From Asticcacaulis machinosus (GTDB lineage: Bacteria; Pseudomonadota; Alphaproteobacteria; Caulobacterales; Caulobacteraceae): a stretch of 64,000 bases of DNA. The position numbers and the translations under genes are program-made. Below the pieces are notes generated by a model. It did not search any database. It had not been told where the DNA came from and worked only from the letters and a program-made list of their open reading frames with translations. This document shows, piece by piece, positions 1 to 11,404 of the stretch. Each line of letters opens with the position of its first letter. Positions within the stretch are counted from its first letter, which is position 1. Location: positions 226,561 to 290,560 of the forward strand of contig NZ_JAQQKV010000004.1 of the NCBI RefSeq assembly GCF_028550435.1. The letters are read 5' to 3'.

Positions 1-2980
<2,980 letters not shown>

Positions 2981-3249
2981 TCCGCGCTCCATATTGCACT
3001 GCGGCAAATTAACGGAGGGCGGGCGAAAAGATTTGTCTAAATCGCCGTAAATATCGCGGTTGCGAGGTAAATTTAGTCTCTTGTGATTTTAAATCGTATA
3101 CGGTATTCATGATCGCAAATGGGGTAATATTTTGCGGTAAGCCTTTCTATGTGGAATGGTTCATGCGTAAAATGAATCAAACCGGCATTTTCGGGGTGAT
3201 ATTTTTCTGTTTGGCGATGCTAAGCTTTGGGGAAAAGGGAGTTTTTGGT

Positions 3250-3738
3250 ATGCGACTGGGATTACCGGCTTACAATAACTACTTACCGCATTATCTTGAG
3301 CGGCTGGCGGCCCTTGTGTCTGATATTGCCGCCCCCGCCTATGAGGCGCGCGACCTGAGCAGCACGGAATGGCGAATCCTGGCCTTATTGAGCACGCACG
3401 AGCGCCTGCCGCAGAAGGATGTTTCACCCGGGATCGGGGTTGAGAAGGTGGTGGCGTGGCGCGCCATTACGGCCTTGCGCAAAAAGCGGTATATTTCACG
3501 CGAATTTTGCGAAGGGGATTACCGGGCCTATGACCTGTTTCTGACCGAGGCGGGGCGGCTGAAATATGAGGAAACTGTGCCGTCGGCGCTGCATAGGGCT
3601 GCGTCACTGATGCCGGAACTATCTTATGATGAACTGACCCAATTGCTGGGGCTGCTTAAACGGCTGGGCGGGCCAGATACCGGCAATGCCGACGCCGTCA
3701 ATGATTTCCGTGCATCCGAGCGCGCCACGGCGGCATAA
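3250..3738 (+). CDS. MarR-like winged-helix transcriptional regulator
   Basis: The product is a 162-residue DNA-binding protein of MarR type. Residues 1-30 look like the dimerisation helix. A winged-helix core follows (LSSTEWRILALLSTHERLPQKDV, then the recognition helix in VEKVVAWRAITALRKKRYISRE), and then the wing and a LTEAGRLKYEE segment typical of the MarR fold. An open frame extends upstream to 3109, but the ATG at 3250 has a good ribosome binding site (AAGGGAG, 3235-3241) and begins where family similarity begins, so I use it. It is divergent from the DMT transporter gene, a common arrangement for a regulator and its exporter target. The ligand is unknown. Confidence 0.82.
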   Translation: MRLGLPAYNNYLPHYLERLAALVSDIAAPAYEARDLSSTEWRILALLSTHERLPQKDVSPGIGVEKVVAWRAITALRKKRYISREFCEGDYRAYDLFLTEAGRLKYEETVPSALHRAASLMPELSYDELTQLLGLLKRLGGPDTGNADAVNDFRASERATAA

Positions 3739-3770
3739 AACCGCCGTTTTGGCTTTCTGTGGGGTAGACT

Positions 3771-4970
3771 CTAAACGTGGCGGTACTGGCGCAGACCGTG
3801 CGTCATGCGCTCCAGCGCCGCAGTCATGCCGGTGATATCCTTGGCAAAGCCGATGCGCACAGACCCTGCCGCGCCAAAATATTCGCCGGGTGCTACGCGG
3901 ACATTATGGGTTTTGGCCAGCCAGTCTGAAAAGGCGATGGTGTCGTCTATACCGGTCAGTTTCGGAAAACAGATGCAGCCATGTTCAGGCATTTGACCTT
4001 CGATCAAGCCTTCTGAGTGCCACAGATCGAAAAACTTAGCCATGACCGGACGGGTCTGCGCCATGACCTGACGGCGATAGGCGTCATAGGTGTCGTCGGC
4101 CTCCAGCACGAGGGCGGCCACCGCATGGGACAGGTTCGAGGTGGTGAAGTCATAACGCCCGGCCACTTCGCGCACCGGCGCCAAAGCTTCGGGGGTGCCC
4201 AAAATCCAGCCGCAGCGTAAGCTCGACAGGCCGTAGATCTTGGTCAGGGAGTTGATGGCGATAAAATCAGAGGAATAGTGGACGGCTGAGCGCGGACGCG
4301 CGCTGTCGGCATAGTCGCCGTAAACTTCATCGACCACGATTTTGAGGCCATAGGTACGGGCCAGTTCCGCCAGCTCGGTCAGGGTGGCGCTGTCCAGCAA
4401 CATGCCCGACGGATTATGCAGGTCCGACAGGACGATCAGGCGGGTATCGGGACGGATGCGGGCGCGCAGGTCGTCGATATTGATGGCGTAGTCCTGACCG
4501 GTACGTTGAAAGTCTTCAACCTCAATGCCCATATCGAGCGCGGTGGTGGCCAAGAGGTCAAAGCGCGGGGTTTCGACCAGAATATGCTCACCCTCAGATA
4601 CATAGGCGCGATAGACCAGCGCAATGGCCGTCGTGGCGGCTGAGGTCGTCAGGATATGATCCTGCGGCACATCATAGCGGCGCGACAGGGCCTTAAGCAC
4701 ATAGGGATTTCCGCTCACAAAGGCGGAGGTGTAGCGGTCGCTGAAACCGTCTGCGAAACCTTCACGGATCGTCTGTTGCAGCAGGGCCTTGGGCTCATCA
4801 ACCGAACTATCGAACAACACAAACGCTTCGGCGCGATCGGCCAGAGCCTGACGTACCCACTGGGCATAGGACAGCGGCGGTTGGGCATCTGCGACCGAAG
4901 ACAGAGGTGACGCCACAAGGCCGTTATCAGACCGGCTCAGCCGCGAGGAGATATTCATACTGATTTCCAT
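3771..4970 (-). CDS. Class I/II pyridoxal-phosphate aminotransferase
   Basis: The product is a cytosolic fold-type I PLP enzyme of 399 residues. Visible landmarks are LSDLHNPSGM (the conserved Asn that contacts the cofactor ring oxygen), VVDEVYGDY (Asp pairing with the pyridine nitrogen), the Schiff-base Lys in INSLTKIYGLSSLRCGW, and the substrate-carboxylate Arg in GSVRIGFA near the C terminus. It probably transaminates an amino acid released by the neighbouring peptidases. The start at 4970 has GAGG 10 bases upstream; ATG at 4958 is an alternative. It follows the APC permease gene after a 117-base gap that contains its own GCATAAAT element (5069-5076), so it may have a separate promoter. 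Substrate specificity is unknown. Confidence 0.88.
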   Translation of the reverse strand: MEISMNISSRLSRSDNGLVASPLSSVADAQPPLSYAQWVRQALADRAEAFVLFDSSVDEPKALLQQTIREGFADGFSDRYTSAFVSGNPYVLKALSRRYDVPQDHILTTSAATTAIALVYRAYVSEGEHILVETPRFDLLATTALDMGIEVEDFQRTGQDYAINIDDLRARIRPDTRLIVLSDLHNPSGMLLDSATLTELAELARTYGLKIVVDEVYGDYADSARPRSAVHYSSDFIAINSLTKIYGLSSLRCGWILGTPEALAPVREVAGRYDFTTSNLSHAVAALVLEADDTYDAYRRQVMAQTRPVMAKFFDLWHSEGLIEGQMPEHGCICFPKLTGIDDTIAFSDWLAKTHNVRVAPGEYFGAAGSVRIGFAKDITGMTAALERMTHGLRQYRHV

Positions 4971-5087
4971 ATGTGCCAGCCTCTGGTCACAGGGCGGCTG
5001 TGAGGAAAAATTTAGCCGATAATCCGGGCAATTCTTATGTGAAGTGGGGTGGGCCAGACCCGGTTTTCGCATAAATTACATTGGATT

Positions 5088-6407
5088 TTACGGATTGCGG
5101 GGCTGATTTATCCGCGTGCGGATGGCCCAGTAGATAACCCCGATCACTGCCCAGACGCCCAAAAGGCCGTAAGGGCGGACATCGGCTTCGATGCCGGCCA
5201 GAATGACAACCACTGCACAGACGGCCCCCAGATAGCCCAGCCACAGGACCGAAGATTTCTTCCACTTAAGACCGGCATTGGCGTGAAGTTCGGGATGATG
5301 CTTCACTAGGTTGGTGGCCGAGATCGAGCAGGCCATATATTTCAGCATGGTCGGGATATTGACGGCCAGCAGCAGAAACACCAGATCGTCCGGCAACATA
5401 ATCCCGGCAAGAGCGGCCCCCCAGCCGATCAGGATCGCCATGTAGGGGGTGCCGAATTTCGGATGGATCTTATTGAATATGGCGGGCAGGGCGCCTTCGC
5501 GGCCCATAGCGAACAATGAGCGTGAAAAGCCGAGCGCCAGACCATTGAGCGATTTCATGATCGAGATCGTCGCCGCGCCGATGATGACGGGGGCTGCCCA
5601 CGGGCCGAGAGGAATTTTGGCGGCATCAAGCAGCGGGGTTTTTGTACCCGCCAGCGCGTCCGGCCCGATCAGGCCCAGAGCCGTCACGGCCACCAGACCA
5701 TAGACCACCAGCGTCAAAAGCACAGCCAGCACAATGCCGCGCGGCAGGGTCTTTTGCGGGTTTTTCACTTCTTCGCCGATTTCAACGGCGGCTTCGATGC
5801 CGAGGAACAGGGAAATCATCAGTGGCACACAGGCCAGAATGGCCACCCAGCCGTGACCGACGATCGGCTGAATGAGATCCATAGTGGTCAGTGGCAGGCC
5901 GGTAAAGGTAAAGGCCGCCAGCACGAGCAGCAACAGCCCCATCAGTATGGTCTGGATGCCCGCGGCGATCGATACCCCGAAATAGTTGAGCGCAAAGGCA
6001 ATGGTAATGGCCGCCGCCATTGTGGCTTTGCGCGGCAAGTCAAACGCCATACCAAGATAACTGACCAGAACCGATGACAGGACGATCACCGCCCCGACAT
6101 TGGCGACGATCCGCAGCCAGGCGATCATAAAACCAATAAACGGGTGGATAAACCGGCGCGGCCACTCATAGGACGCACCCGACGTCGGCAGGGCCGAGCC
6201 CATGAAGGCGTAGGATGAGGCAAACAGGATCATCGGAATGGTGGCGATCAGCATGGCGATCAGAAGGCCGGAGCCTGCGACCTGTGCCGCCGGTTGCAGA
6301 ACCGAGAAGATCGACACGCCGATGGCGCTGCCCGCGCCAAACATGACCACGCCGGTCAGGCCGACATTCTGTTTCAGGTGGCGAGAGGGTGTGGTCGGTT
6401 CGGTCAT
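5088..6407 (-). CDS. APC-family amino acid permease
   Basis: The product is a 439-residue inner-membrane transporter of the amino acid-polyamine-organocation superfamily with about twelve membrane segments. The first helix carries the conserved glycine-rich break (GVVMFGAGSAIGVSIFSV). A later segment, EIGEEVKNPQKTLPRGI, is the typical cytoplasmic loop of the AAT/APC branch. It presumably takes up amino acids or short products released in the periplasm. Its ATG overlaps the stop codon of the upstream S10 peptidase gene by four bases, so the two are translationally coupled. The transported amino acid cannot be named from the sequence. Confidence 0.9.
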   Translation of the reverse strand: MTEPTTPSRHLKQNVGLTGVVMFGAGSAIGVSIFSVLQPAAQVAGSGLLIAMLIATIPMILFASSYAFMGSALPTSGASYEWPRRFIHPFIGFMIAWLRIVANVGAVIVLSSVLVSYLGMAFDLPRKATMAAAITIAFALNYFGVSIAAGIQTILMGLLLLVLAAFTFTGLPLTTMDLIQPIVGHGWVAILACVPLMISLFLGIEAAVEIGEEVKNPQKTLPRGIVLAVLLTLVVYGLVAVTALGLIGPDALAGTKTPLLDAAKIPLGPWAAPVIIGAATISIMKSLNGLALGFSRSLFAMGREGALPAIFNKIHPKFGTPYMAILIGWGAALAGIMLPDDLVFLLLAVNIPTMLKYMACSISATNLVKHHPELHANAGLKWKKSSVLWLGYLGAVCAVVVILAGIEADVRPYGLLGVWAVIGVIYWAIRTRINQPRNP

Positions 6408-7933
6408 TGGGCGCTGGCGCTTTCGATAAAGGTTCTGAGATCAGCCGACAGGGCCTTGCGGCTGTCGGGGCCCATATAGGGCATATGGCCGGATTCGTAG
6501 GTCTTAAACGTGACGCTGCTCAGGTCGATCCCTGAGTGGGCGATGGTGTATTCCGCCGATCCGAGCGTGGTCACCAGATCATAGACGCCGGTGCCGACCA
6601 TCAGTTTAAGCGAGGGATTGCGGCGCATGGCGACGGCCAGATCGGTGGCATAGTTCTTTGACGGCGGCACACCGGCCCCGCCACCCCAATCCCAGCGGGC
6701 ATTGATGGTACGGAATTCAATGGCCTTATAGGAGGCATCGATTTTGACGCCGAGGTTCCTGGTGAAATGCTGATCAAGGGCGGCCAGATAGCCCGGCACA
6801 TACTGGCCCATCGCCGGATCATCGGCGACCGGATCACCGCCGGAGGATTTCAGCGGCAGGGTGTAACGGCCGTCATACATGCCGATCTGGATGTTTTTCG
6901 AGGCCAGAACCTCAGAGGCAAATTCATTCAGACTGACGCGCAGGTCTTGGCGCAGGATATAGTCTTGCGTCAGGCCGGTCAGGGCCGACAGCTTTGTGGC
7001 GACGGCGGCTTTATCAGAGGGCGTGGCGCGATCCCCCAGGTAGAGCACGCGTAAGTAATCACCGGCGGCAAAGCCTTGCGCATCCTTGATCTGCTGGGGC
7101 AGTGTGGTCGCGGATTTATCGACCGCGCCATGATACCAGGCGGTGGCGGCCATGGTCGGAAGGCCCGTAAGGTATGGCGTATCGCCTTTACCGGACATAT
7201 CCATCGCCTGACCCAGCAGGATGACGCCATTGAGCGTAATGCCGGTCATGGAGCCGGTTTCCGAAGGGCCACCGGCCAATAGCTTGGCCAGACGGGCAGC
7301 GCGGATGGTGCCATAGGATTCGCCGACCACGAATTTCGGGGCACCCACGCGATCATATTGGCGCAGCCAGCCCTGAATGAAGTCGGCAGTGATTTTCGCG
7401 TCCTGTTCCACGCCGAAGGATTGGGCTTCCTTACCGGCTACGGCCTGCGAATAACCGGTGCCGGGCGGATCGAACAGCACGATATCGGCGACATCGAGCG
7501 GGCTTTCCGCATTGTCGGTGATGTTGAACGGCGGCGTGGTCTCAGGCTTAACGTCGTCTTTGAAAGCCACCCGCTTGGGGCCCATGATGCCCATGTGCAG
7601 CCAGACCGAGGCCGAGCCGGGGCCGCCGTTGAACACAAAGATCACCGGCCTGACCGTGCCTTTGGGGGTGTCGGTGCGGATATAGCTGGTGGCCACAATC
7701 TGGGCGACAGGTTGGCCGTCGGCGCCGATGATGGAAGTTTGTTCAACCACGGCCTTATAACGGATAGTCTTGCCGCCAAAGGTGCCGGAATGGTGGGTTT
7801 CAAAGCGCAGCGGAACAGGCGCTGTCGCAGTGGTTTGAGCGAGGGTTTGAGCCTGAGCTTGGGCCGGTGCGGTGGCAACAGGCGTCACCATCAGAATGGC
7901 GGCCAGAACAAGTTTGGATACAGCCGTGGTCAT
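6404..7933 (-). CDS. Peptidase S10 (serine carboxypeptidase), copy A
   Basis: The product is a secreted serine carboxypeptidase-like enzyme (family S10, alpha/beta hydrolase fold), 509 residues, that would remove C-terminal residues from peptides. A signal peptide covers about residues 1-28 (hydrophobic core LVLAAILMVTPVATAPA). The oxyanion region is FVFNGGPGSAS, the nucleophile Ser is about residue 206 in GESYGT, the Asp lies in GTGVYDLVTT and the His in SGHMPYMGP. The ATG at 7933 has AGGGGA just upstream; an upstream open frame to 8017 overlaps ridA and is rejected as the start. The gene begins 11 bases after the ridA stop and overlaps the permease gene. It is one of three S10 genes in the locus. 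Confidence 0.92.
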   Translation of the reverse strand: MTTAVSKLVLAAILMVTPVATAPAQAQAQTLAQTTATAPVPLRFETHHSGTFGGKTIRYKAVVEQTSIIGADGQPVAQIVATSYIRTDTPKGTVRPVIFVFNGGPGSASVWLHMGIMGPKRVAFKDDVKPETTPPFNITDNAESPLDVADIVLFDPPGTGYSQAVAGKEAQSFGVEQDAKITADFIQGWLRQYDRVGAPKFVVGESYGTIRAARLAKLLAGGPSETGSMTGITLNGVILLGQAMDMSGKGDTPYLTGLPTMAATAWYHGAVDKSATTLPQQIKDAQGFAAGDYLRVLYLGDRATPSDKAAVATKLSALTGLTQDYILRQDLRVSLNEFASEVLASKNIQIGMYDGRYTLPLKSSGGDPVADDPAMGQYVPGYLAALDQHFTRNLGVKIDASYKAIEFRTINARWDWGGGAGVPPSKNYATDLAVAMRRNPSLKLMVGTGVYDLVTTLGSAEYTIAHSGIDLSSVTFKTYESGHMPYMGPDSRKALSADLRTFIESASAQ

Positions 7934-7944
7934 TGATGGTCCCC

Positions 7945-8328
7945 TTAGACTTTCAGACTGACTTCGATTTCGACCTGCGCGCCGTAAGCCAGAGCCGATA
8001 CCCCAAAGGTCGTACACACCGGCAGGCGTAACGGTTTGAAATAAAGCCGGTAAATCTCAAACACGTCCTCAAGACGACTCATGTCGGTCAGCATCAGCCG
8101 GCACTTGAACACATCATCAAAGCTGGCCCCGACGGTTTTCAGCGATGCCGCGACATTGCGCATCATCTGCTCGGTCTGCTCGGTCAGAGTATCCGCCACA
8201 TGGCCGTCATCGTCATCACCGATATGGCCGGACAGGTGCATTATACCGCCGGTGGCCACAGCCTCAGACGCGGGCAGGTCGAAATCGTACGGAAAATGGA
8301 CGATGTCAGTAGTGGAAATGGGCGCCAT
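7945..8328 (-). CDS. RidA/YjgF/YER057c/UK114-family protein
   Basis: The product is a 127-residue RidA-family protein. Canonical RidA hydrolyses reactive enamine/imine intermediates made by PLP enzymes. The family hallmarks ATGGIMHLSGHIG, DVFKCRLMLTDM and PVCTTFGVSALAYGAQVEIEV are present. In the last block canonical RidA has R-S-x-V-x-V-A-x-L-P; here the arginine position reads Thr (CTTFGVSALA), so it belongs to one of the Rid subgroups lacking the catalytic Arg and may bind a ligand or act differently. The start at 8328 has GGAGAG upstream and overlaps the amidohydrolase 3' end by 23 bases. The context beside a cyclodeaminase-family enzyme and an aminotransferase gene fits a role with imines. 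Confidence 0.88.
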   Translation of the reverse strand: MAPISTTDIVHFPYDFDLPASEAVATGGIMHLSGHIGDDDDGHVADTLTEQTEQMMRNVAASLKTVGASFDDVFKCRLMLTDMSRLEDVFEIYRLYFKPLRLPVCTTFGVSALAYGAQVEIEVSLKV

Positions 8329-10417
8329 CGGACTCTCCGTGATCAGAGTGATCGGATGTGGCGACCGGGCTTGCGGGTCTGATGACCTTAGGCGCCGTCG
8401 TGAATGGTGTGATCCCCAGTGCGTCATAGATCTCGTTCGGGAAATAGACAAAGCCGCCTTTGAGCACCATGCGGGTTTCGCGCAGCGCGCTTAAGTCCTT
8501 GGTCGGGTCACCCTTGACGAGGAAGAAATCGGCCAGCTTGCCGCGTTCGATCGTCCCCAGTTGCTGGTCACGCCCGAAATAGACCTCCATGTCGTAGGAG
8601 CCAACTTTCAGCGCCTCAGCCGGAGTCATGCCGGCTTTGACATAGAGTTCCAGTTCGCGCTTGACCGAAAAGCCGAGCGTATCGTCCGTACCGGGCAGTA
8701 GCTGGATGCCGTTCTGGTGCAGCATCTTCATGATATCGACCAGCTTATCAAAGGCGGTAAAATAGCTCTTGTCTTCGGCGGCGTCCTTCAGTGGCACATA
8801 GGTGCGCTTACGGTAACGCTGATAGCCGATCGGCATGTTCTTGAGGTACCATTCATCGGCCGGATTGACCTTGCCTGCGCGGCTGAGCATCAGGCGCTCA
8901 ACGATCACGGCGGTGGTATCAAGGCCCATGCCCTGAGCCTTCATGGTCGCAACCGATGCCTGCACGGGGGCGGAGTTGAGGTCAAGCGTGGCGGCGCGGG
9001 CCAGAGCCGTCAGGCGCAGCGGCGTGCGGGTATCTTCACCGTCTTTCAGCAGCCAGCCAAGCACCAGCTGGTTGATGTGGGTGATCTCATCGTAGCCGTC
9101 TTTCATGCCGCGGTCGGGCGTATAGAAAGCCGGAATGTGGCCGACTACATCCATGCCAAGGCGGTGGGATTCAGCCGCGACCGCCGGAATCCAGTCGGGG
9201 TTGAAGCTGTTGTAGATTTTGAGCTGGTAATAGCCGTGATCGGCATACCAGCGCACGGCCTTCATGGCCTCATCCAGCGAGTTGACCACAAAGCCGTGGT
9301 TGGCGGAATAGGGGCTCTTGCCTTCGATAAAACCGTTACGGACAATGCGGGGGCCGGCGACCGTGCCTTCAGCCATTAGGCGGATCTGGGTATCCAGAAA
9401 CCCGTTGTCATTGCCCATATCACGCACCGAGGTGACGCCCGATGCCAGCAGGAACAGGCCCGATGAGCGCGTGGTGTGGGAGTGCATGTCGTGCAGGCCG
9501 GGCACCAGCGTGCCGCCTTCGCCATCGATGATCGTCTCATCCTTCGGGGCATTGGTAGCGGCCTCGGCTTCGGGCAGGATGGTGGCGATGGTGTCGCCAT
9601 TGATCACCACGCTCGACAGGCCGCTAAGTTTGCCGGTTTTCGGATCGAACACGCGCACATTCCTGATGCGCACCGGTCCGTCGAAGCGATGCCCCAGTTC
9701 GGCCTGAAGGGTTTTCTGGCGCTCGGCCTCAAGTTCGCTGTTGAGGCGGCCAAGGGATTTGATTTCGGCCTCATAGCCTTTGCGCACCATATTGCCTGCT
9801 GCGAACAGTTCGTTCTGCTCATCCAGCAGAATATAGGCGGGGGCGAGGTCAAGGCCATCCAGACGATAGATGGTGACTTTCAGCGCCTGTTCGCCCTGAC
9901 CAACGTTTATGGACTTTACGGCTTGCAGGCGTACCGATCCGCCGGGCAGGGCGTCCGCCGTCTGGTTCGGCTGGGTCAGCAGGTAGCGGGCATAGATAGC
10001 CAGATCATAGGGGTTGGAATCGTTGACGACATAGAGCTTGGGCGTTTTCAGCGCCATCTTGCCTGCGTCGGCCTGCGATGACCAGGTAAAGGACGTGCCC
10101 TTAATGGCAAAACTTTCCGCGACCGTCCCGCCCATCAGGGAGGTGCCGCTGATCTGGCCTGCCACCGGCAGGCCCTTGTCGTTCAGGGTGATGGCTTGCT
10201 TGTGCTTGGGGCCACGGCCATTGTCATCGACAAAGTAATCGATATTGAGGGTCTTGCCCTTATCGGCAGCGGTTTCCACCACCTCGACATGGCCGACGGT
10301 TTCGCCGTTCTGGATGATCACAAAGCTGGCGTCGGCAAAGGCTGGAACCACAAAGGCCGGGGCCACAAAGCCCAGTCCGAAAACGGTCGTCAGCAGGGCG
10401 GAACGGATCAGGGACAT
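8306..10417 (-). CDS. Exported amidohydrolase-family metal hydrolase with extra N-terminal domain
   Basis: The product is a 703-residue exported protein. Residues 1-28 form a signal peptide. Residues of about 30-230 form a beta-rich region that is not part of the amidohydrolase fold. From about 240 the fold is an imidazolonepropionase/prolidase-like amidohydrolase: RIRNVRVFDPKTGKL, the metal-binding HDMHSHT, VVGHIPA and DEITHINQL histidines, and an LLPGTDD aspartate. C-terminal MEVYFGRDQQLGTIERGKLADF is the classic composite-domain return. It ends in a His/Asp-rich tail (SDHSDHGESDGAHFHY), a possible metal-holding tail. It probably hydrolyses an amide bond in the periplasm. GGAG precedes the start. 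It lies 15 bases downstream of the cyclodeaminase-family gene. Confidence 0.88.
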   Translation of the reverse strand: MSLIRSALLTTVFGLGFVAPAFVVPAFADASFVIIQNGETVGHVEVVETAADKGKTLNIDYFVDDNGRGPKHKQAITLNDKGLPVAGQISGTSLMGGTVAESFAIKGTSFTWSSQADAGKMALKTPKLYVVNDSNPYDLAIYARYLLTQPNQTADALPGGSVRLQAVKSINVGQGEQALKVTIYRLDGLDLAPAYILLDEQNELFAAGNMVRKGYEAEIKSLGRLNSELEAERQKTLQAELGHRFDGPVRIRNVRVFDPKTGKLSGLSSVVINGDTIATILPEAEAATNAPKDETIIDGEGGTLVPGLHDMHSHTTRSSGLFLLASGVTSVRDMGNDNGFLDTQIRLMAEGTVAGPRIVRNGFIEGKSPYSANHGFVVNSLDEAMKAVRWYADHGYYQLKIYNSFNPDWIPAVAAESHRLGMDVVGHIPAFYTPDRGMKDGYDEITHINQLVLGWLLKDGEDTRTPLRLTALARAATLDLNSAPVQASVATMKAQGMGLDTTAVIVERLMLSRAGKVNPADEWYLKNMPIGYQRYRKRTYVPLKDAAEDKSYFTAFDKLVDIMKMLHQNGIQLLPGTDDTLGFSVKRELELYVKAGMTPAEALKVGSYDMEVYFGRDQQLGTIERGKLADFFLVKGDPTKDLSALRETRMVLKGGFVYFPNEIYDALGITPFTTAPKVIRPASPVATSDHSDHGESDGAHFHY

Positions 10418-10432
10418 GGGAACTCCGTAAAC

Positions 10433-11404
10433 TTAAGCGGTGGCTTTGGCGTGGATATAGGCGGCGGAACAGAGGTCCTGCACCACATGGCCCAGGGATT
10501 TATAAAAGGTGATCTCGGTGTCGTTACGGCGGCCAACGACGGTGTCGTTCAGGACTTCGCCGATTTCCGCGACAATGTGGTCGTCCGTTATCAGGCCGGC
10601 CTCTTTGGCGACCAGAAACTCGGCCCCTGCCGCCAGAACCGAGCGGCGGCTGTCGGCAATATAGCGTGAGGCGACGACAAGGTCGTTATCGACCTCAACC
10701 GGGCCGGGGCCGGAGGAGCCAACGATATTCAGGTGGGTGCCGTCCTCGACCCAGTCGCGGAACAGAACGGGCTCAGACGATCCGGTGGTGGTGCAGATGA
10801 TGTCGGCACCCTTACAGGCATCGGGGGCATCAGCGACAGCATAGACCCTGAGGCCGGTGGACAGCGCCATGTCGGCGGCAAAGGTGGCGGCCTTATCATA
10901 GTCGCGCGCCCAGATGCGGATGTCCTCCAATGCACGGACATGGCGGATAGCCTCGACATGGGATTTGGCCTGAGCGCCCGCACCAAATATGGTCAGGCGT
11001 TTGGCATCCTTGCGTGCCAAGGCATCGGTCGCCACCGCTGAGGCGCAGGCCGTGCGGATTTCGGTGACTTCACCGGCATCAGCCGAGCACACCAGTTCGC
11101 CGGTTTTCGGGTCAAATACGATGACCAGACCATGATGCTTTGACCGGCCTGTGTTCTCAGGATTACGCACGACCGAAATGATCTTTCCGCCATAGATGCC
11201 AAGCTTATCAGCGGCGGCTTCATCCATCAGAAAGCCCGGCATGAGCGCGAGGACTTTCAGCGGGGCCAGCGGAATGATGGTGCGCAAAGGCTGGGGCGCT
11301 TCGGAGGCTGAAAACGCGGCCATCGCCTGACGCACCGCCGCGATACAGCCGGGATAGTCCAGCCATTTGATCACGGCGGCGGGATCATAGTGGGTGTAGG
11401 TCAT
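10433..11404 (-). CDS. Ornithine cyclodeaminase / mu-crystallin family protein
   Basis: The product is a 323-residue cytosolic NAD(P)-dependent enzyme of the OCD/mu-crystallin family, which includes ornithine cyclodeaminase, alanine dehydrogenase and cyclic ketimine reductases. The Rossmann motif is GAGAQAKSHVEAIRHV (with IRIWARDYDKA after it). The N-terminal substrate region contains GGKIISVVRNPENTG and the family motif TEIRTACASAVATDALAR. Which reaction it performs cannot be decided from sequence; a ketimine reductase or cyclodeaminase role fits the RidA and aminotransferase neighbours. Its ATG overlaps the stop of the S10 copy B gene by four bases. Confidence 0.9.
   Translation of the reverse strand: MTYTHYDPAAVIKWLDYPGCIAAVRQAMAAFSASEAPQPLRTIIPLAPLKVLALMPGFLMDEAAADKLGIYGGKIISVVRNPENTGRSKHHGLVIVFDPKTGELVCSADAGEVTEIRTACASAVATDALARKDAKRLTIFGAGAQAKSHVEAIRHVRALEDIRIWARDYDKAATFAADMALSTGLRVYAVADAPDACKGADIICTTTGSSEPVLFRDWVEDGTHLNIVGSSGPGPVEVDNDLVVASRYIADSRRSVLAAGAEFLVAKEAGLITDDHIVAEIGEVLNDTVVGRRNDTEITFYKSLGHVVQDLCSAAYIHAKATA

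Noticed and set aside
3738..3771. A hairpin AAAAC-CGCC-GTTTT between two converging genes as terminator
   Set aside because: The stem has only five AT-rich pairs and no following T-run.
8717..10081. Antisense open frames of up to 220 codons opposite the amidohydrolase gene
   Set aside because: Shadow frames; the minus strand encodes an intact amidohydrolase with signal peptide.
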